DNA of 64,000 nt from Aquabacterium sp. A7-Y (GCF_026153205.1 NZ_JAPFBW010000034.1:1-64000), one strand, 5' to 3'; numbered from the stretch's first letter, positions 39,009-47,651 are shown. The notes: generated by a model from the sequence alone, not told the origin. Program-made: numbers and translations.

Positions 39009-39635
39009 TCAGTGCGGCGCGACGGCATCCGCCGGGAAGGGCTGCCGCCAGGCGTCCAGCGCCTCAAGCTGCGCATGCCAGCGCCGGACCTCGGGATAAG
39101 CTTCCAGCGGCAAGCGCGCCTCGGCCGCGTAGGGCAGCACGATGGCGACGGCAAAGTCGGCCACGCTCAAGCGGTCGGCGACCAGCCAGCGGCGGCCTTT
39201 CAGGTGACCCTCGAGGATGCGGGCATACCGGTGGAAGCCGCGCTCGGCCTTGTCGATCTCGGCCGCGTCGGGCTCGGCACCGATGAAAAAAGGCTTGATG
39301 AGGCGCTCGAAATAGAGCGTGCCCGCCTGCGGCGCGAACTCGGTGGCGTCCCAGCAGAGCCAGCGCAGCACCTCGATCTGACGCTCGTCGTGAGGCCACA
39401 GGTCGGCGCCGGCCTTGTCCGAGAGGTAACACATGATGGCGTTGGACTCCCACAGCACCTTGTCGCCGTCGAGCAGCACCGGCACCTTGGCATTCGGGTT
39501 GAGCGCGCGGAAATCGGCCGTCCTGTGCTGCCCGGCACCGAGGTCGACCGAGACGAACTCCACCGGCAGTTCCAGGTATCGCGCGACGGCGCAGGCCTTG
39601 CGCGGGTTCAAGGTCTTGGCGTAGAAAAGTTGCAT
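39009..39635 (-). CDS. Glutathione S-transferase family protein
   Basis: Cytosolic protein of 208 aa. The thioredoxin-like N-terminal domain starts MQLFYAKTLNPRKACAVARY, with NPNAKVPVLLDGDKVLWESN (cis-Pro and the glutathione-binding Glu-Ser) at about residues 49-68. An all-alpha C-terminal domain follows, ending PLEAYPEVRRWHAQLEALDAW. The longer open frame upstream is not conserved. The S/C position near residue 10-15 (NPRKAC) suggests a beta-like class. The substrate is unknown. It lies 20 bp downstream of the HigA-like gene. Confidence 0.92.
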   Translation of the reverse strand: MQLFYAKTLNPRKACAVARYLELPVEFVSVDLGAGQHRTADFRALNPNAKVPVLLDGDKVLWESNAIMCYLSDKAGADLWPHDERQIEVLRWLCWDATEFAPQAGTLYFERLIKPFFIGAEPDAAEIDKAERGFHRYARILEGHLKGRRWLVADRLSVADFAVAIVLPYAAEARLPLEAYPEVRRWHAQLEALDAWRQPFPADAVAPH

Positions 39636-39944
39636 GGTCCGGACCTTCGGGAGAGACGAGGCGAGGCGTCGCCACGGCCTGGGCAGGCGCAAATGTGGAT
39701 GACGTCCACAACACCATAGCAATTCGCCTGGCAGCTGTCCACATCGGCGCGACAAGCGGACCGGACCGCGCCACACGCCCGCTCGCCGAGCGGCTGGCGG
39801 ACCAGAAGGTGAAGTTGGTCGTGGACCGGCTCAACGTCGACGGCAACCGGGCCGTTCTCGTGGGGGCCCTCGTCAATGAGCGCGGCGGTTCACCTGACGG
39901 GAGCAAGGCCCGAGACTGCCATCCCGAGCCGGGGCGTCAGGCCG
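39636..39944. other. Gene-poor gap between GST and response regulator
   Basis: 309 bp in which open frames exist on both strands, but none shows a convincing ribosome site or known domain. A short inverted repeat GTGGATGACGTCCAC lies near 39693-39707 (GTGGA/TCCAC), close to the GST promoter side. Confidence 0.4.
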
Positions 39945-40952
39945 CTAGCGCCCGAAGCCGAGCAGGCGCGCCAAGGTCGCTCCGAAGGAGCGGCCCGGAG
40001 CCGCAGCGGGGCTCGCCGCAGCGCCGAGCGTCGACAGGCCGGCGCCTTGCAAAGCCAGCGCGCCTTCCATCGGAGCCGCCGCCTGCCGGCACAGCAAGGC
40101 CGGGTTGCGCCGCACCTCGGCCAGCTGGGCCAGGGCGCTGGCGACATAACGTGACAGCAAGGCCCAAGGCACCGGCTTCTTGACGAAACGGAAGATCTTC
40201 GCGTGGTTGATCAGCTCGACCAGGCGATCCGAATCGGTGCAATCGCACACGGCGATGACCAGCAGGTGCGGGTAGGCGCGCTTGAGCGCGTGCAGGCGCC
40301 GGCTGTCGTCCTGGCTGTAGGCATCGAGCGCGCACACCAGCACGCCGAAGGCCTGCTGCTCGATGAGCTGCACCACCTCACCCAGGTCGGGCGCGTGGCG
40401 CAGGTCGACGCCTTCGCCGAGGTGCGCCTTGGCCGCCGCATACAGCTTGGACGAGCCGTCCAGGACAACCACCAGCTGCCGCGGCTCGGCGGCGTCGCCC
40501 GCCGCGGCAGCCGCACTCGGGACCGCTTCCGGCAGCTCGGGCCGGCGCACTTGCCGGGCCACCTCGATCGCCTCGTCGACCAGACCCTTGAGCTGCGCGT
40601 TGTCCCAGGGTTTGTGCGCGAAGCGGTACACCTCGCCCTCGTTGATGGCGCCCACCATCGCCTCGGCGTCGGAGTACCCGGTCAGCAGGATGCGGGTGGT
40701 GTGTGGCGACACGCTGCGCGCCTCGTGCAGCAGCTCCACGCCCTGCATCCGGGGCATGCGCTGGTCGCTCACGACCACATCGAAGTCACGCTGCCGGAGC
40801 AGCGCGAGCGCCTCGCCGGGGTCGGTGGTCGTGACCACCTGGTAGGTGGAGCGGAAAACGATGCGCAGCGCGGCGAGTATGGCGGGCTCGTCGTCGATGA
40901 ACAGCAGGGTGGGTTTGTCGATGCCGGGCGCCGGCGGCGTCACCGCGCTCAT
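39945..40952 (-). CDS. Response regulator with an active and a degenerate receiver domain
   Basis: Protein of 335 aa, third gene of the peroxidase-kinase-regulator operon; its ATG overlaps the kinase stop by 4 bp. Receiver 1 (residues about 14-130) has LLFIDDE, phospho-acceptor D63 (VVVSDQRMPRMQG), LLTGYSD and FAHKPWD, the pattern of RpfG-like receivers. A second receiver-like domain (about 165-290) reads VVVLDGSSKLYAAAK, LVCALDAYSQDD and FRFVKKPVPW and looks degenerate at the acidic pocket. The C-terminal 35 residues are low-complexity. There is no DNA-binding, HD-GYP or GGDEF output. Confidence 0.9.
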   Translation of the reverse strand: MSAVTPPAPGIDKPTLLFIDDEPAILAALRIVFRSTYQVVTTTDPGEALALLRQRDFDVVVSDQRMPRMQGVELLHEARSVSPHTTRILLTGYSDAEAMVGAINEGEVYRFAHKPWDNAQLKGLVDEAIEVARQVRRPELPEAVPSAAAAAGDAAEPRQLVVVLDGSSKLYAAAKAHLGEGVDLRHAPDLGEVVQLIEQQAFGVLVCALDAYSQDDSRRLHALKRAYPHLLVIAVCDCTDSDRLVELINHAKIFRFVKKPVPWALLSRYVASALAQLAEVRRNPALLCRQAAAPMEGALALQGAGLSTLGAAASPAAAPGRSFGATLARLLGFGR

Positions 40953-42778
40953 GATGCCGTGGCTCCGGCAGCCGCCTGACGCTGCTGCAGCTCGGCCGGC
41001 GGCGTCACCGGCAGGACCATCGTAAAGGTGCTGCCTGCCGGCGAGGTCGAGACCACCTTGAGCGTCCCCCCATGCGCGGCGACGATCTTGCGGCTCGTGC
41101 TCAAGCCGAGCCCGGTCCCCGCACCCTGCTTTTTAGTGGTGAAAAAAGGCTCCCAGATGCGGGGCAGCACGTCGGGCGGAATGCCGCTGCCGTTGTCGGC
41201 CACGCTCACCTCGACCAAGGTGGGCGAAGCCATGCGGGTGCGAAGCTGGATGCGACCACCGCTTTCCGGCAGGGCCTGCGCGGCATTGCGGACCAGGTTC
41301 AGCAGCACCTGGTTGATCTGCGCGATATCGCAAGTCACCGGCCGGGTGTCACCAAACTGCTTCTCGACGCTGACGCCGCTCAGGAAGTGCGCGGCCATCG
41401 CCAGCGTGCTCTCGAGGCCTTCCTCGAGGCGTGCCGGCGCGATGCGGCTGCGGTCGAGCCGCGAGAAATTGAGCATGTTGGTAATTACGCCGCTGATGTG
41501 ATCGACGCTGCGGATCCCGCCGTCCACCAGCTGCCCCACCAGGGCCACCGCGTCGACGGAGGCCAGCTCCTGGTGAGCCTCGACCGAGCTGCGCAAGCGC
41601 TGTGCGAGCGGCTCGGCCCGGTTGCCGTCGGCCGCCGCGACGGCCTGGGCCAGCTCGGCGTCCTTCTGCAAGGTCTCCGAGATCACCCCCATCAGCTCAC
41701 GCGTGCTCTGCAGCCCGCTCCTCACGGCAGCCAGCGGCGTGTTCACCTCGTGCGTGATGCCCGCGACCATTTCGCCCAGCGCATTCATCTTCTGCGCGTG
41801 GATCAGCTGGGCCTCGTTTTCCTTGAGCACCTTGGTCTGCCGCTCCAGCAGCACCGCGAGGCGGCGGCGCTCGGTGGCGTTGCGGTAGGCGATCCAGCCC
41901 GCCGCGCCGAACACCAGGGCCAGCGACATCGCGCTGTACAACAGCAGCAGCCGGCTGTTGCTGGCCTGCTCCTTCAAGGCGACATCGAAACGCGTCGTGA
42001 GGCGCTGCGCGAGGTCGTCGACGCTCGCCTGCACCGGCACCGAGGCGATATCGCGCAGCAGGTCGTTCTGCCGGCTGCGCAGCTTCAGGATGGTCTCGAC
42101 GTGCAGCAGCAGATTGCCGACCGGCTCCCGCACCTCGGCCGAATAGCCCGGCAGCGACAGGCGCACCCGCTGCACCTCGCCGCGCAGCGTGTCGTAGACG
42201 CCGATGTCCGGCACCGAGTAGTAGCGCAGCGTGTCGTTGACCAGCAGGGGCACCGCCTCCTCCCAGCGCACCGGGACGAAAGCGGCGTTTTTGGGTGTCG
42301 CCACGGGCACCGCGGCCGGTGCGGTGCTGTCTCCGGCGTTGCCCATCCCGTTCTCGATGTCCCTGCGCGCCGTGGGCAGGTAGTTCAGCGAGTTTTTCAG
42401 CAGCGCGTTCTGCGCCTTGAAGCGGTCGATGTAGTCCGACTTCCTCGCCACGGCCGCCCGGATGGACTGGACCGCCTCCATCAGCGACGCGTCCTGGTGC
42501 ACGGTGGGGTCGCCCTCGAGTCGCTGAATGACATCGGCGATCGCATGCAGCGGGCGCACCAGCGGGTCGTAGGACTTGATGATGTCGGCCTGCGAACGCA
42601 GCACGTCGGCGCCCCAGTCCGTGTCGATCTGCTTCAGGTCCTTCAGCAGCCCGAGGGTGACGTTCTGCCGGTCCGTGTTGACGGCCCGGCTGTTGCTGTA
42701 GAGATAACCCCAGCCGGCGGCGAGCGCACCGAGCAGGGCGGCGGACGCCAGGAGGCGCAAGGTGGGCCGTTGCATCAT
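40949..42778 (-). CDS. Sensor histidine kinase with large all-helical periplasmic domain
   Basis: Membrane kinase of 609 aa. TM1 is at residues about 8-27; a helical extracytoplasmic domain (about 28-275) resembles the DAHL type of ligand-binding domain. TM2 is near 277-298 (LLLLYSAMSLALVFGAAGW), with a short coiled-coil, then HisKA with H343 in MVAGITHEVNTPLAAV. The ATPase shows NLVRNAAQAL (N box), VADNGSGIPP (G1), FFTTKKQGAGTGLGLS and HGGTLKV. Its start overlaps the peroxidase stop (ATGA) and its stop overlaps the regulator, so the three are translationally coupled. The signal sensed is unknown. Confidence 0.93.
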   Translation of the reverse strand: MMQRPTLRLLASAALLGALAAGWGYLYSNSRAVNTDRQNVTLGLLKDLKQIDTDWGADVLRSQADIIKSYDPLVRPLHAIADVIQRLEGDPTVHQDASLMEAVQSIRAAVARKSDYIDRFKAQNALLKNSLNYLPTARRDIENGMGNAGDSTAPAAVPVATPKNAAFVPVRWEEAVPLLVNDTLRYYSVPDIGVYDTLRGEVQRVRLSLPGYSAEVREPVGNLLLHVETILKLRSRQNDLLRDIASVPVQASVDDLAQRLTTRFDVALKEQASNSRLLLLYSAMSLALVFGAAGWIAYRNATERRRLAVLLERQTKVLKENEAQLIHAQKMNALGEMVAGITHEVNTPLAAVRSGLQSTRELMGVISETLQKDAELAQAVAAADGNRAEPLAQRLRSSVEAHQELASVDAVALVGQLVDGGIRSVDHISGVITNMLNFSRLDRSRIAPARLEEGLESTLAMAAHFLSGVSVEKQFGDTRPVTCDIAQINQVLLNLVRNAAQALPESGGRIQLRTRMASPTLVEVSVADNGSGIPPDVLPRIWEPFFTTKKQGAGTGLGLSTSRKIVAAHGGTLKVVSTSPAGSTFTMVLPVTPPAELQQRQAAAGATAS

Positions 42779-43752
42779 GGTTTTTGCGCCTCGCCGGAGA
42801 GGGAGCCGAGGAATTTGACGATGGCCTCGCGGTCCGCCTTGGCGGCGGTGCGGCCGAGCTGGTAGCGGAACATCACATCCACCGCTTCCTCCAGCGTCTT
42901 GGCCGAGCCGTCGTGGAAGTAAGGTGCGGTGAGGGCCACGTTGCGCAGGCTGGGCACCTTGAAGACGTGCAGATCCTCGGGATTTTTTGTCACGTTGTAG
43001 CGGCCGCGGTCAGCGTCCGTGATCGGCCGGCCCGCCGCGGCACGGGCCGCGAAGTAGTCGCCGACGGCGCCGAAGCGCTGGAACATGTTGCCCCCGACGT
43101 TGCTGCCCTGGTGGCAACCGACGCAGCCGTACGCCTTGAACTTCTCGTAGCCCAGCTTCTCGACCGGCGTGATGGCGTTGGCGTCGCCGCGCAGGTAGCG
43201 GTCGAAGCGTGCAGGCGTCATCAGCGAGCGCTGGTACACGGCCAGGGCATCGGCGATGTTCTTTGCCGTCATGCCGTCGGAATAGGCGGCCTTGAAGCCC
43301 TGGACCAGCGGGGCGTCCTGCGACAGCTTGCCGATCACCTGCTCCCAGCTGGAGTTGAAGACCCGCGGGCTCTTCACCACCAGGTTCGTCAGCTCCTCCA
43401 GGCTGGCCGCACCACCGGTCCACTGCTGCCGAATGTTGAGGCCCGAGTTGAGCACGGTCGGCGTGTTGAAGATGTGGACCGCCCCCTTCGCCCCCACCGA
43501 GAACGGCCGGGGATCGGCGCCACCGTGCTGGAAGCTGTGGCAGGACAGGCAGGACACCGAGTTGTCACTCGCGAAACGCGTGTCCCGGAAGAGTTTGGAA
43601 CCCAGCTCGACCTTGCGGGGGTCGGCCGCCGGCGCGAGCGGCAGCGGCGAGATCGGCTCGCTCAGTTGCCCCCAGGCAGCCCCGGACAGGATGGATACCG
43701 CAACGACGACAAGCGCCTTGACTGCAGTGGAACTTCGTATCGTCGCCTTCAT
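42775..43752 (-). CDS. Di-heme cytochrome c peroxidase family protein
   Basis: Periplasmic c-type cytochrome of 325 aa from ATG 43752, preceded by GGGAGG; the longer frame upstream is not conserved. Signal peptide (VVVAVSILSGAAWG, cleaved near residue 28). Heme sites are C68-x-x-C71-H72 (SCLSCHSF) and C210-x-x-C213-H214 (GCVGCHQG). The middle motif NTPTVLNSGLN and late KVPSLRNVALTAPYFHDG match the CcpA/MauG superfamily. Such proteins reduce hydrogen peroxide or carry out oxidative chemistry on a partner. It is first in an operon with a histidine kinase and a response regulator. Confidence 0.93.
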   Translation of the reverse strand: MKATIRSSTAVKALVVVAVSILSGAAWGQLSEPISPLPLAPAADPRKVELGSKLFRDTRFASDNSVSCLSCHSFQHGGADPRPFSVGAKGAVHIFNTPTVLNSGLNIRQQWTGGAASLEELTNLVVKSPRVFNSSWEQVIGKLSQDAPLVQGFKAAYSDGMTAKNIADALAVYQRSLMTPARFDRYLRGDANAITPVEKLGYEKFKAYGCVGCHQGSNVGGNMFQRFGAVGDYFAARAAAGRPITDADRGRYNVTKNPEDLHVFKVPSLRNVALTAPYFHDGSAKTLEEAVDVMFRYQLGRTAAKADREAIVKFLGSLSGEAQKP

Positions 43753-44333
43753 CTGGCCTCCCTCGCGATTCTGGACATCGCGCCGTTGATCTGGCCCGCT
43801 GATTGGATCCAAGGCCTGGCCGTCATGGAATCCGTCTAAGCCCGGAAACATCCAGAAATAGTCACAGTCCGAGAAGAAGCTCACGCGCATGTCGTCGCCT
43901 GACGACATCACGCGGCTCCCCCGTCACCGCGCCGAGCCGAAAGCTCGGTGCGCGATGTAAGCAATGGTGGCCTCCGTTACCTGCTGGCCGCGTCGCATGG
44001 GCGACAACATGAGGCACGAGGCGAAGCGAAGACGCACCCGCAAAGAAGAAGCGAGCACTCGCCGACGTGCGTTTGCGCCCCGATCTCCCCACCTGTTACC
44101 CGGGCCTTTGGCGGGTCTTCGCCTTTTCACCTTTCATCACTTTGTTTCTTTGCGATTGTCGTCGGAATGACATCCCTACGTCCGAAAGCACGCAATGCTG
44201 CGCCGCTACCGCCGCGAAGCAACAGACGGCGAACTGAAAAAATCGAGGGAGGTTCCCCGCCTATCTTTGCGCACCACACGCGCACGTCCGGGTCGGACGC
44301 TCCCCCTCCTCCACCGCCCATCAATCGCTTGTG
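43753..44333. other. Divergent intergenic region (peroxidase operon / MFS transporter)
   Basis: About 580 bp without a supportable gene. Two perfect hairpins are present: one at 43889-43908 and CCGAGC-CGAAA-GCTCGG at 43932-43948. A patch at about 44125-44165 is AT-rich relative to the surroundings (CTTTGTTTCTTTGCG). Open frames on both strands are arginine-rich and look like noise. Confidence 0.5.
43889..43908. promoter_or_regulatory. Inverted repeat upstream of the peroxidase operon
   Basis: ATGTCGTC (43889-43896), four bases, GACGACAT (43901-43908): a perfect 8-bp dyad 137 bp before the peroxidase ATG. It could be an operator or a 5'-leader hairpin; no binding protein can be named. Confidence 0.4.
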
Positions 44334-45554
44334 ATGCCCATCCCCCGGCCGCAACGACAGCGGGAAGCTTTGTGCGTCGTCCTGATGGGCGTGCTGCTTT
44401 TCTGTTTCGCAGCCAATCTGCTGATCGTGGCGGCGCTGATGCCCGATCTCGTCCGTGCACTGCGCGTGACCACGCAGGACGTGAGCCTGCTGATCACCGT
44501 GTACGCGATGCTGTCGGCCGCGTTCAACCTGGTGGCCGACCCCCTTTCCGACCGCCTGGGCCGCCGGCGCATCCTGGCCGTCGCTGCCCTTGCGTTCGGT
44601 GTGACGACGGTCGGGTGCGGCCTCGCCCCGGACTTCGCGAGCCTGTTCGTGATGCGCGCGCTGAACGGCATCTCGGTGGCTGCGATCGGCGGAGGGACCT
44701 ATGCCTATCTCGCCGATTGCGTGGCCAAGGAGCGAGCGGCCTCGGCGATCGGCATCGCGAGCGCCTGTCTCTACTTGGGTACTGCCGGTGGCGTGCCCCT
44801 GGTGGTGCACGTCGCGCACGCCTGGTCGGTGCAGGCAGCCTTCCTCGTGCTGGGCCTGCCGTCGATCGTCGCGGCGGCCGGCATCTGGTTCGCGCTGCCC
44901 GAGGTCCCCACCGGCGCCGGGCCCACAGCGGGCCTGCTCCGAGGCTACCTCGACGCATTGCAGGCGCCCGCCTCGCGTGCCCTGCTCCTCTTCAGTTTCC
45001 TGTCGTTCGCAGCCGGCTATGCCCTCAACGCCTTTCTGGTGGCCTGGATGGAAAGGGCTCTGTCGATCGAGCCGTCACGCGGCGCGCTGGCTTTCCTGGC
45101 CGGCGGCGTTTGCTCGTTCGGGGTCTCGGTGTCCTGGGCCAAGGTGCTGAAGGACATGGGCAGCAAGGTAGCGCTGGTGCTGGCGAGCATGGTGGCGGCC
45201 ACGGCCCACGTGCTGATTCCGTCGTCGACGGCACTCTGGCATGTGATGGCAGGGTACGCCGTGGTGTCCTTCGCGTTCACGCTGCGTCTGGTGGCCTTGC
45301 AGACGCTCGTCGCCCAGGTCCCGGCCCACCAGCGCGGCCTCTACAACTCCCTCTTCACGGCCTCGACGCAGATCGGCATGGCGCTCGGCCCGATGGCGGC
45401 AGGCGCGCTGCTGGCGCGCCATTCGTTCGACACCACCGCCGGCGGCTTCACGGCGATGAACCTGTTGGCCGCTGGGGCCATCCTGCTGTCGCTCGCCTGG
45501 CTCAGGCCCCTCCTGCGGCTGGCGCAGGCCCCCACCTCCCCACCGATCCGCTAG
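44334..45554 (+). CDS. Major facilitator superfamily transporter
   Basis: Inner-membrane transporter of 406 aa with about 12 hydrophobic helices. The loop 2-3 signature (NLVADPLSDRLGRRRILAVA) and the matching second-half loop (SWAKVLKDMGSKVALVLA) are visible, and helix 4-5 has RALNGISVAAIGGGTYAYLAD. It resembles drug:proton antiporters of the DHA1 type, but the substrate cannot be inferred. A GTG immediately upstream (44331) is an alternative start; neither has an obvious Shine-Dalgarno. Its 3' end overlaps the convergent GFA gene by 4 bp. Confidence 0.88.
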   Translation: MPIPRPQRQREALCVVLMGVLLFCFAANLLIVAALMPDLVRALRVTTQDVSLLITVYAMLSAAFNLVADPLSDRLGRRRILAVAALAFGVTTVGCGLAPDFASLFVMRALNGISVAAIGGGTYAYLADCVAKERAASAIGIASACLYLGTAGGVPLVVHVAHAWSVQAAFLVLGLPSIVAAAGIWFALPEVPTGAGPTAGLLRGYLDALQAPASRALLLFSFLSFAAGYALNAFLVAWMERALSIEPSRGALAFLAGGVCSFGVSVSWAKVLKDMGSKVALVLASMVAATAHVLIPSSTALWHVMAGYAVVSFAFTLRLVALQTLVAQVPAHQRGLYNSLFTASTQIGMALGPMAAGALLARHSFDTTAGGFTAMNLLAAGAILLSLAWLRPLLRLAQAPTSPPIR

Positions 45555-45967
45555 GCCAGCGGTCCCGGAAACTGGGGCAGACCATCGTCCACGGTCCACC
45601 AGCTGCACTTCGACGCAACATAGGCATGGAAGGCCGGCCGTGCGGACACCGGCTCATCGAGCAGCCCCGCGCGCACCCGCAGCACGCCGGGCAAAGAATC
45701 GCGGCGGCTGAAGATCGGCGATCCGCAGCGGCTGCAGAAACAGCGGCTCTTGCCCGGCGAGGACGTGAACGCTGTCAGCAGCTCTTCACCCCCCTCGAAG
45801 CGGAAGTCTGCCTCGGCCACCGGGATGTTGGTGGCGACAGGGCCGCCCTGCGCCTTGCGGCACTGACTGCAATGGCACACCTGGATCGGCGCGAGCGGGG
45901 CTTGGATGCGAAACCGGATCTGGCCACACAGGCAGCTTCCGGTGGTTTCGTGTCCGGCGTGGTCCAT
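45551..45967 (-). CDS. GFA family (DUF636) zinc-binding protein
   Basis: Protein of 138 aa of the GFA/CENP-V fold. Two zinc sites are visible: C12/C14 (GSCLCGQIRF) with C32/C36-type ligands in VCHCSQCRKAQGG, and CFCSRCGSPIF. Some members were linked to glutathione-formaldehyde adducts, but most have unknown substrates. It is convergent with the MFS gene and apparently monocistronic. Confidence 0.9.
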   Translation of the reverse strand: MDHAGHETTGSCLCGQIRFRIQAPLAPIQVCHCSQCRKAQGGPVATNIPVAEADFRFEGGEELLTAFTSSPGKSRCFCSRCGSPIFSRRDSLPGVLRVRAGLLDEPVSARPAFHAYVASKCSWWTVDDGLPQFPGPLA

Positions 45968-46045
45968 GGGTCGCTGAGCACAGGTGGTTGCGGCGGTCTT
46001 AGTATTCCCGGCTCCTCGTGAACTTGCAACGCAGAGACGTGTGCC

Positions 46046-46297
46046 GTGACCACCATCGCTACCCCTGACCTGCGCCAGGACGATGTCCCGAGCGGTTGGT
46101 TCAACTGGCCCGCCTTTTCGCGTTCAACCGACGCAGTTCCCACCGAGGCCTGTCATGCCGTGGCTCTGCGCTACTACCTCCATGGCTGGCAGCGCATCGG
46201 CAACAACCAGGGTGGACTGACAGGCGAGGCCGTCGACCGAGTGCAACTGGCGCTCGACCTCTTGCGAAAAAGCTTTGAGCTTGACGATACTCCATAA
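46046..46297 (+). CDS. Small hypothetical protein
   Basis: 83 aa starting at GTG 46046 with a weak upstream site. No recognised domain; the second half (AVALRYYLHGWQRIGNNQGG, then LALDLLRKSFELDD) looks helical and soluble. It begins a stretch of small genes with less GC-biased codons than their neighbours, at the left edge of the accessory patch. Confidence 0.5.
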   Translation: MTTIATPDLRQDDVPSGWFNWPAFSRSTDAVPTEACHAVALRYYLHGWQRIGNNQGGLTGEAVDRVQLALDLLRKSFELDDTP

Positions 46298-46329
46298 AAG
46301 GAAATCGAGTCTCCAATGAAGGCCGCGCC

Positions 46330-46728
46330 ATGACGAAATCCTCAAGCTCCTCCGACGTCAGCGACGGTACGGACGTCACTGAGGGTGCTTTCGCTCCCGG
46401 ATGCGGTGCCACAGCAGGGACCTGGCTCACGGTGCATGGCGGTCGCGAGATCGAGTTGAGTACCGCGGCGACGGTCGCCTTGCGCAATGCCTTCCAGGCC
46501 TTTGCCGGGACAGGGCAGAACATCAGCCACTTCGAGTTGGTCCTCAAAGAGCGAACCAGGGACGACGACGCTGATCTGCCCTGCACCATGGCTTTGTCCA
46601 TCAGCTTCGTTGTGAAACCAGCGCCGGGAGAAAGAGGTCTCGGAAATTTCAGCGCCCGTGGCCGGTCGATCACGTATGTGTGCAGCAGCACGTCGGGCGA
46701 CATCCTTCGTGAGTATGGGCACCGCTGA
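46330..46728 (+). CDS. Hypothetical protein of the accessory patch
   Basis: 132 aa with AAGG before the ATG. A Ser/Asp-rich N-terminus is followed by a probable alpha/beta body (GTWLTVHGGREIELSTAATV, NISHFELVLKERT, MALSISFVVKPAPGERGL, ITYVCSSTSGDI). It has no known domain and no signal peptide. It lies 32 bp after the 83-aa gene, so the two may form one transcript. Confidence 0.55.
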   Translation: MTKSSSSSDVSDGTDVTEGAFAPGCGATAGTWLTVHGGREIELSTAATVALRNAFQAFAGTGQNISHFELVLKERTRDDDADLPCTMALSISFVVKPAPGERGLGNFSARGRSITYVCSSTSGDILREYGHR

Positions 46729-46854
46729 GTTTCGCCGTTTCAATATGGACGATCGGCGACCCGACAGCCGAGGCGACTGAAAGACGTCGCGAAGCGGGCG
46801 AGAACTACAACTCGCAGCAGCTGCTCTCCTCCCTGCACCTGGCGTTCGATTGAG

Positions 46855-46962
46855 CATCGCGTACGGCACCTGCGGATCCCACCCGGCAAGCCGATGCAGA
46901 ACGGCTACATCGAGAGCTTCAAGGGCAAGTTCCGAGATGAGTGCCTGAGCTTGCCGCGGGTG
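46855..46962 (+). pseudogene. Remnant of an IS3-type transposase (OrfB, DDE region)
   Basis: About 100 bp translate as RIPPGKPMQNGYIESFKGKF followed by RDECLS. This matches the conserved C-terminal DDE block of IS3-family transposases (PGKPxQNxxIESFNGxxRDECL), including the catalytic Glu in the IES motif. Both sides diverge at once, so only a fragment survives. No inverted repeats or target duplication could be assigned. Confidence 0.8.
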
Positions 46963-47258
46963 GGGAAAGTTGAAATGCCATTGACAACGGGTTGCGCCTG
47001 ATCAGCGGGCGTCGCCTCTACCTGGGCTTCGCTGCACAACCACTGGAAGATATCCTCGTCCATGAGGGCCGACACTGACAGCTCAACCCCATTCGCAAGC
47101 GCGAAGACTGTCGTCAAGCTCGGCTCCGCCACTCCTCGCTCGACCTTGCTCACGAACTGCAGGTGCAAGCCCGCGCGAAGCGCAAGGTCACCCTGGGTGA
47201 GCTGACGTTGCTGACGCTCAACCCGCACCACAGCACCAAACGCTTCAACCACGTCCAT
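46905..47258 (-). CDS. XRE-type HTH regulator with a C-terminal tail read from IS debris
   Basis: 117 aa. Residues 1-67 form an XRE HTH (VRVERQQRQLTQGDLALRAG, then LQFVSKVERGVAEPSLTTVF) nearly parallel to the 83-aa regulator encoded upstream at 47344-47595. The last 20 or so residues (PTRGKLRHSSRNLPLKLS) are the antisense reading of the transposase remnant, so the original C-terminus was probably replaced when that element decayed. It probably still binds DNA. Confidence 0.78.
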   Translation of the reverse strand: MDVVEAFGAVVRVERQQRQLTQGDLALRAGLHLQFVSKVERGVAEPSLTTVFALANGVELSVSALMDEDIFQWLCSEAQVEATPADQAQPVVNGISTFPTRGKLRHSSRNLPLKLSM

Positions 47259-47311
47259 AGATAGCCTAGCAATTCCGCTCGAAGCGAGTTACCCCTAGGT
47301 GGGTCACTCAT

Positions 47312-47324
47312 CAACTGACAGTTG
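47312..47324. promoter_or_regulatory. Palindrome upstream of the first XRE gene
   Basis: CAACTG-A-CAGTTG at 47312-47324, between the two XRE genes and 54 bp before the start at 47258. A possible operator. Confidence 0.35.
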
Positions 47325-47343
47325 CGACAGTCGAGAGACTCAC

Positions 47344-47595
47344 CTACTTGTCCCTCGACGCGCGGCGACCCGAAGAGATCTTCCGGACAACCAGCTCCAT
47401 GAGAGCCGGCACTGACAGCTCAAGCGCGTCCGCCAACGCAAAGACTGTCACCAGCGTCGGCCCCGAATCACCTCGCTCAATCTTGCTGATGTGCTGCAGG
47501 TGCAAGCCCGCGCGCAAGGCTAGATCGCCTTGCGTCAGCTGACGCTGTAGGCGCTCAGCTCGCAGCACTTCACCAAAAGCTTCGACTACGTCCAT
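47344..47595 (-). CDS. XRE-type HTH regulator (tandem paralogue)
   Basis: 83 aa from MDVVEAFGEV at 47595; an in-frame extension to 47658 crosses the divergent promoter and is unlikely. The HTH (LQRQLTQGDLALRAGLHLQH, then ISKIERGDSGPTLVTVF) shares most residues with the neighbouring 117-aa gene, so the two are a tandem duplication. It is divergent from a 128-aa gene, with a clear palindrome between them. Confidence 0.82.
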   Translation of the reverse strand: MDVVEAFGEVLRAERLQRQLTQGDLALRAGLHLQHISKIERGDSGPTLVTVFALADALELSVPALMELVVRKISSGRRASRDK

Positions 47596-47651
47596 GGGTT
47601 GCCAGCTTGCAAAAAGGACTAGCCATTCTGTGGCGCTGCCATGTACGATAT

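Noticed and set aside
39695-40183. A 162-aa plus-strand frame between GST and the response regulator
   Set aside because: It runs into the antisense of the response regulator and lacks a ribosome site or recognisable domain.
43948-44334. Plus-strand 128-aa frame upstream of the MFS gene
   Set aside because: Arg/Pro-rich, ends in a proline run, no ribosome site and no domain; treated as noise.
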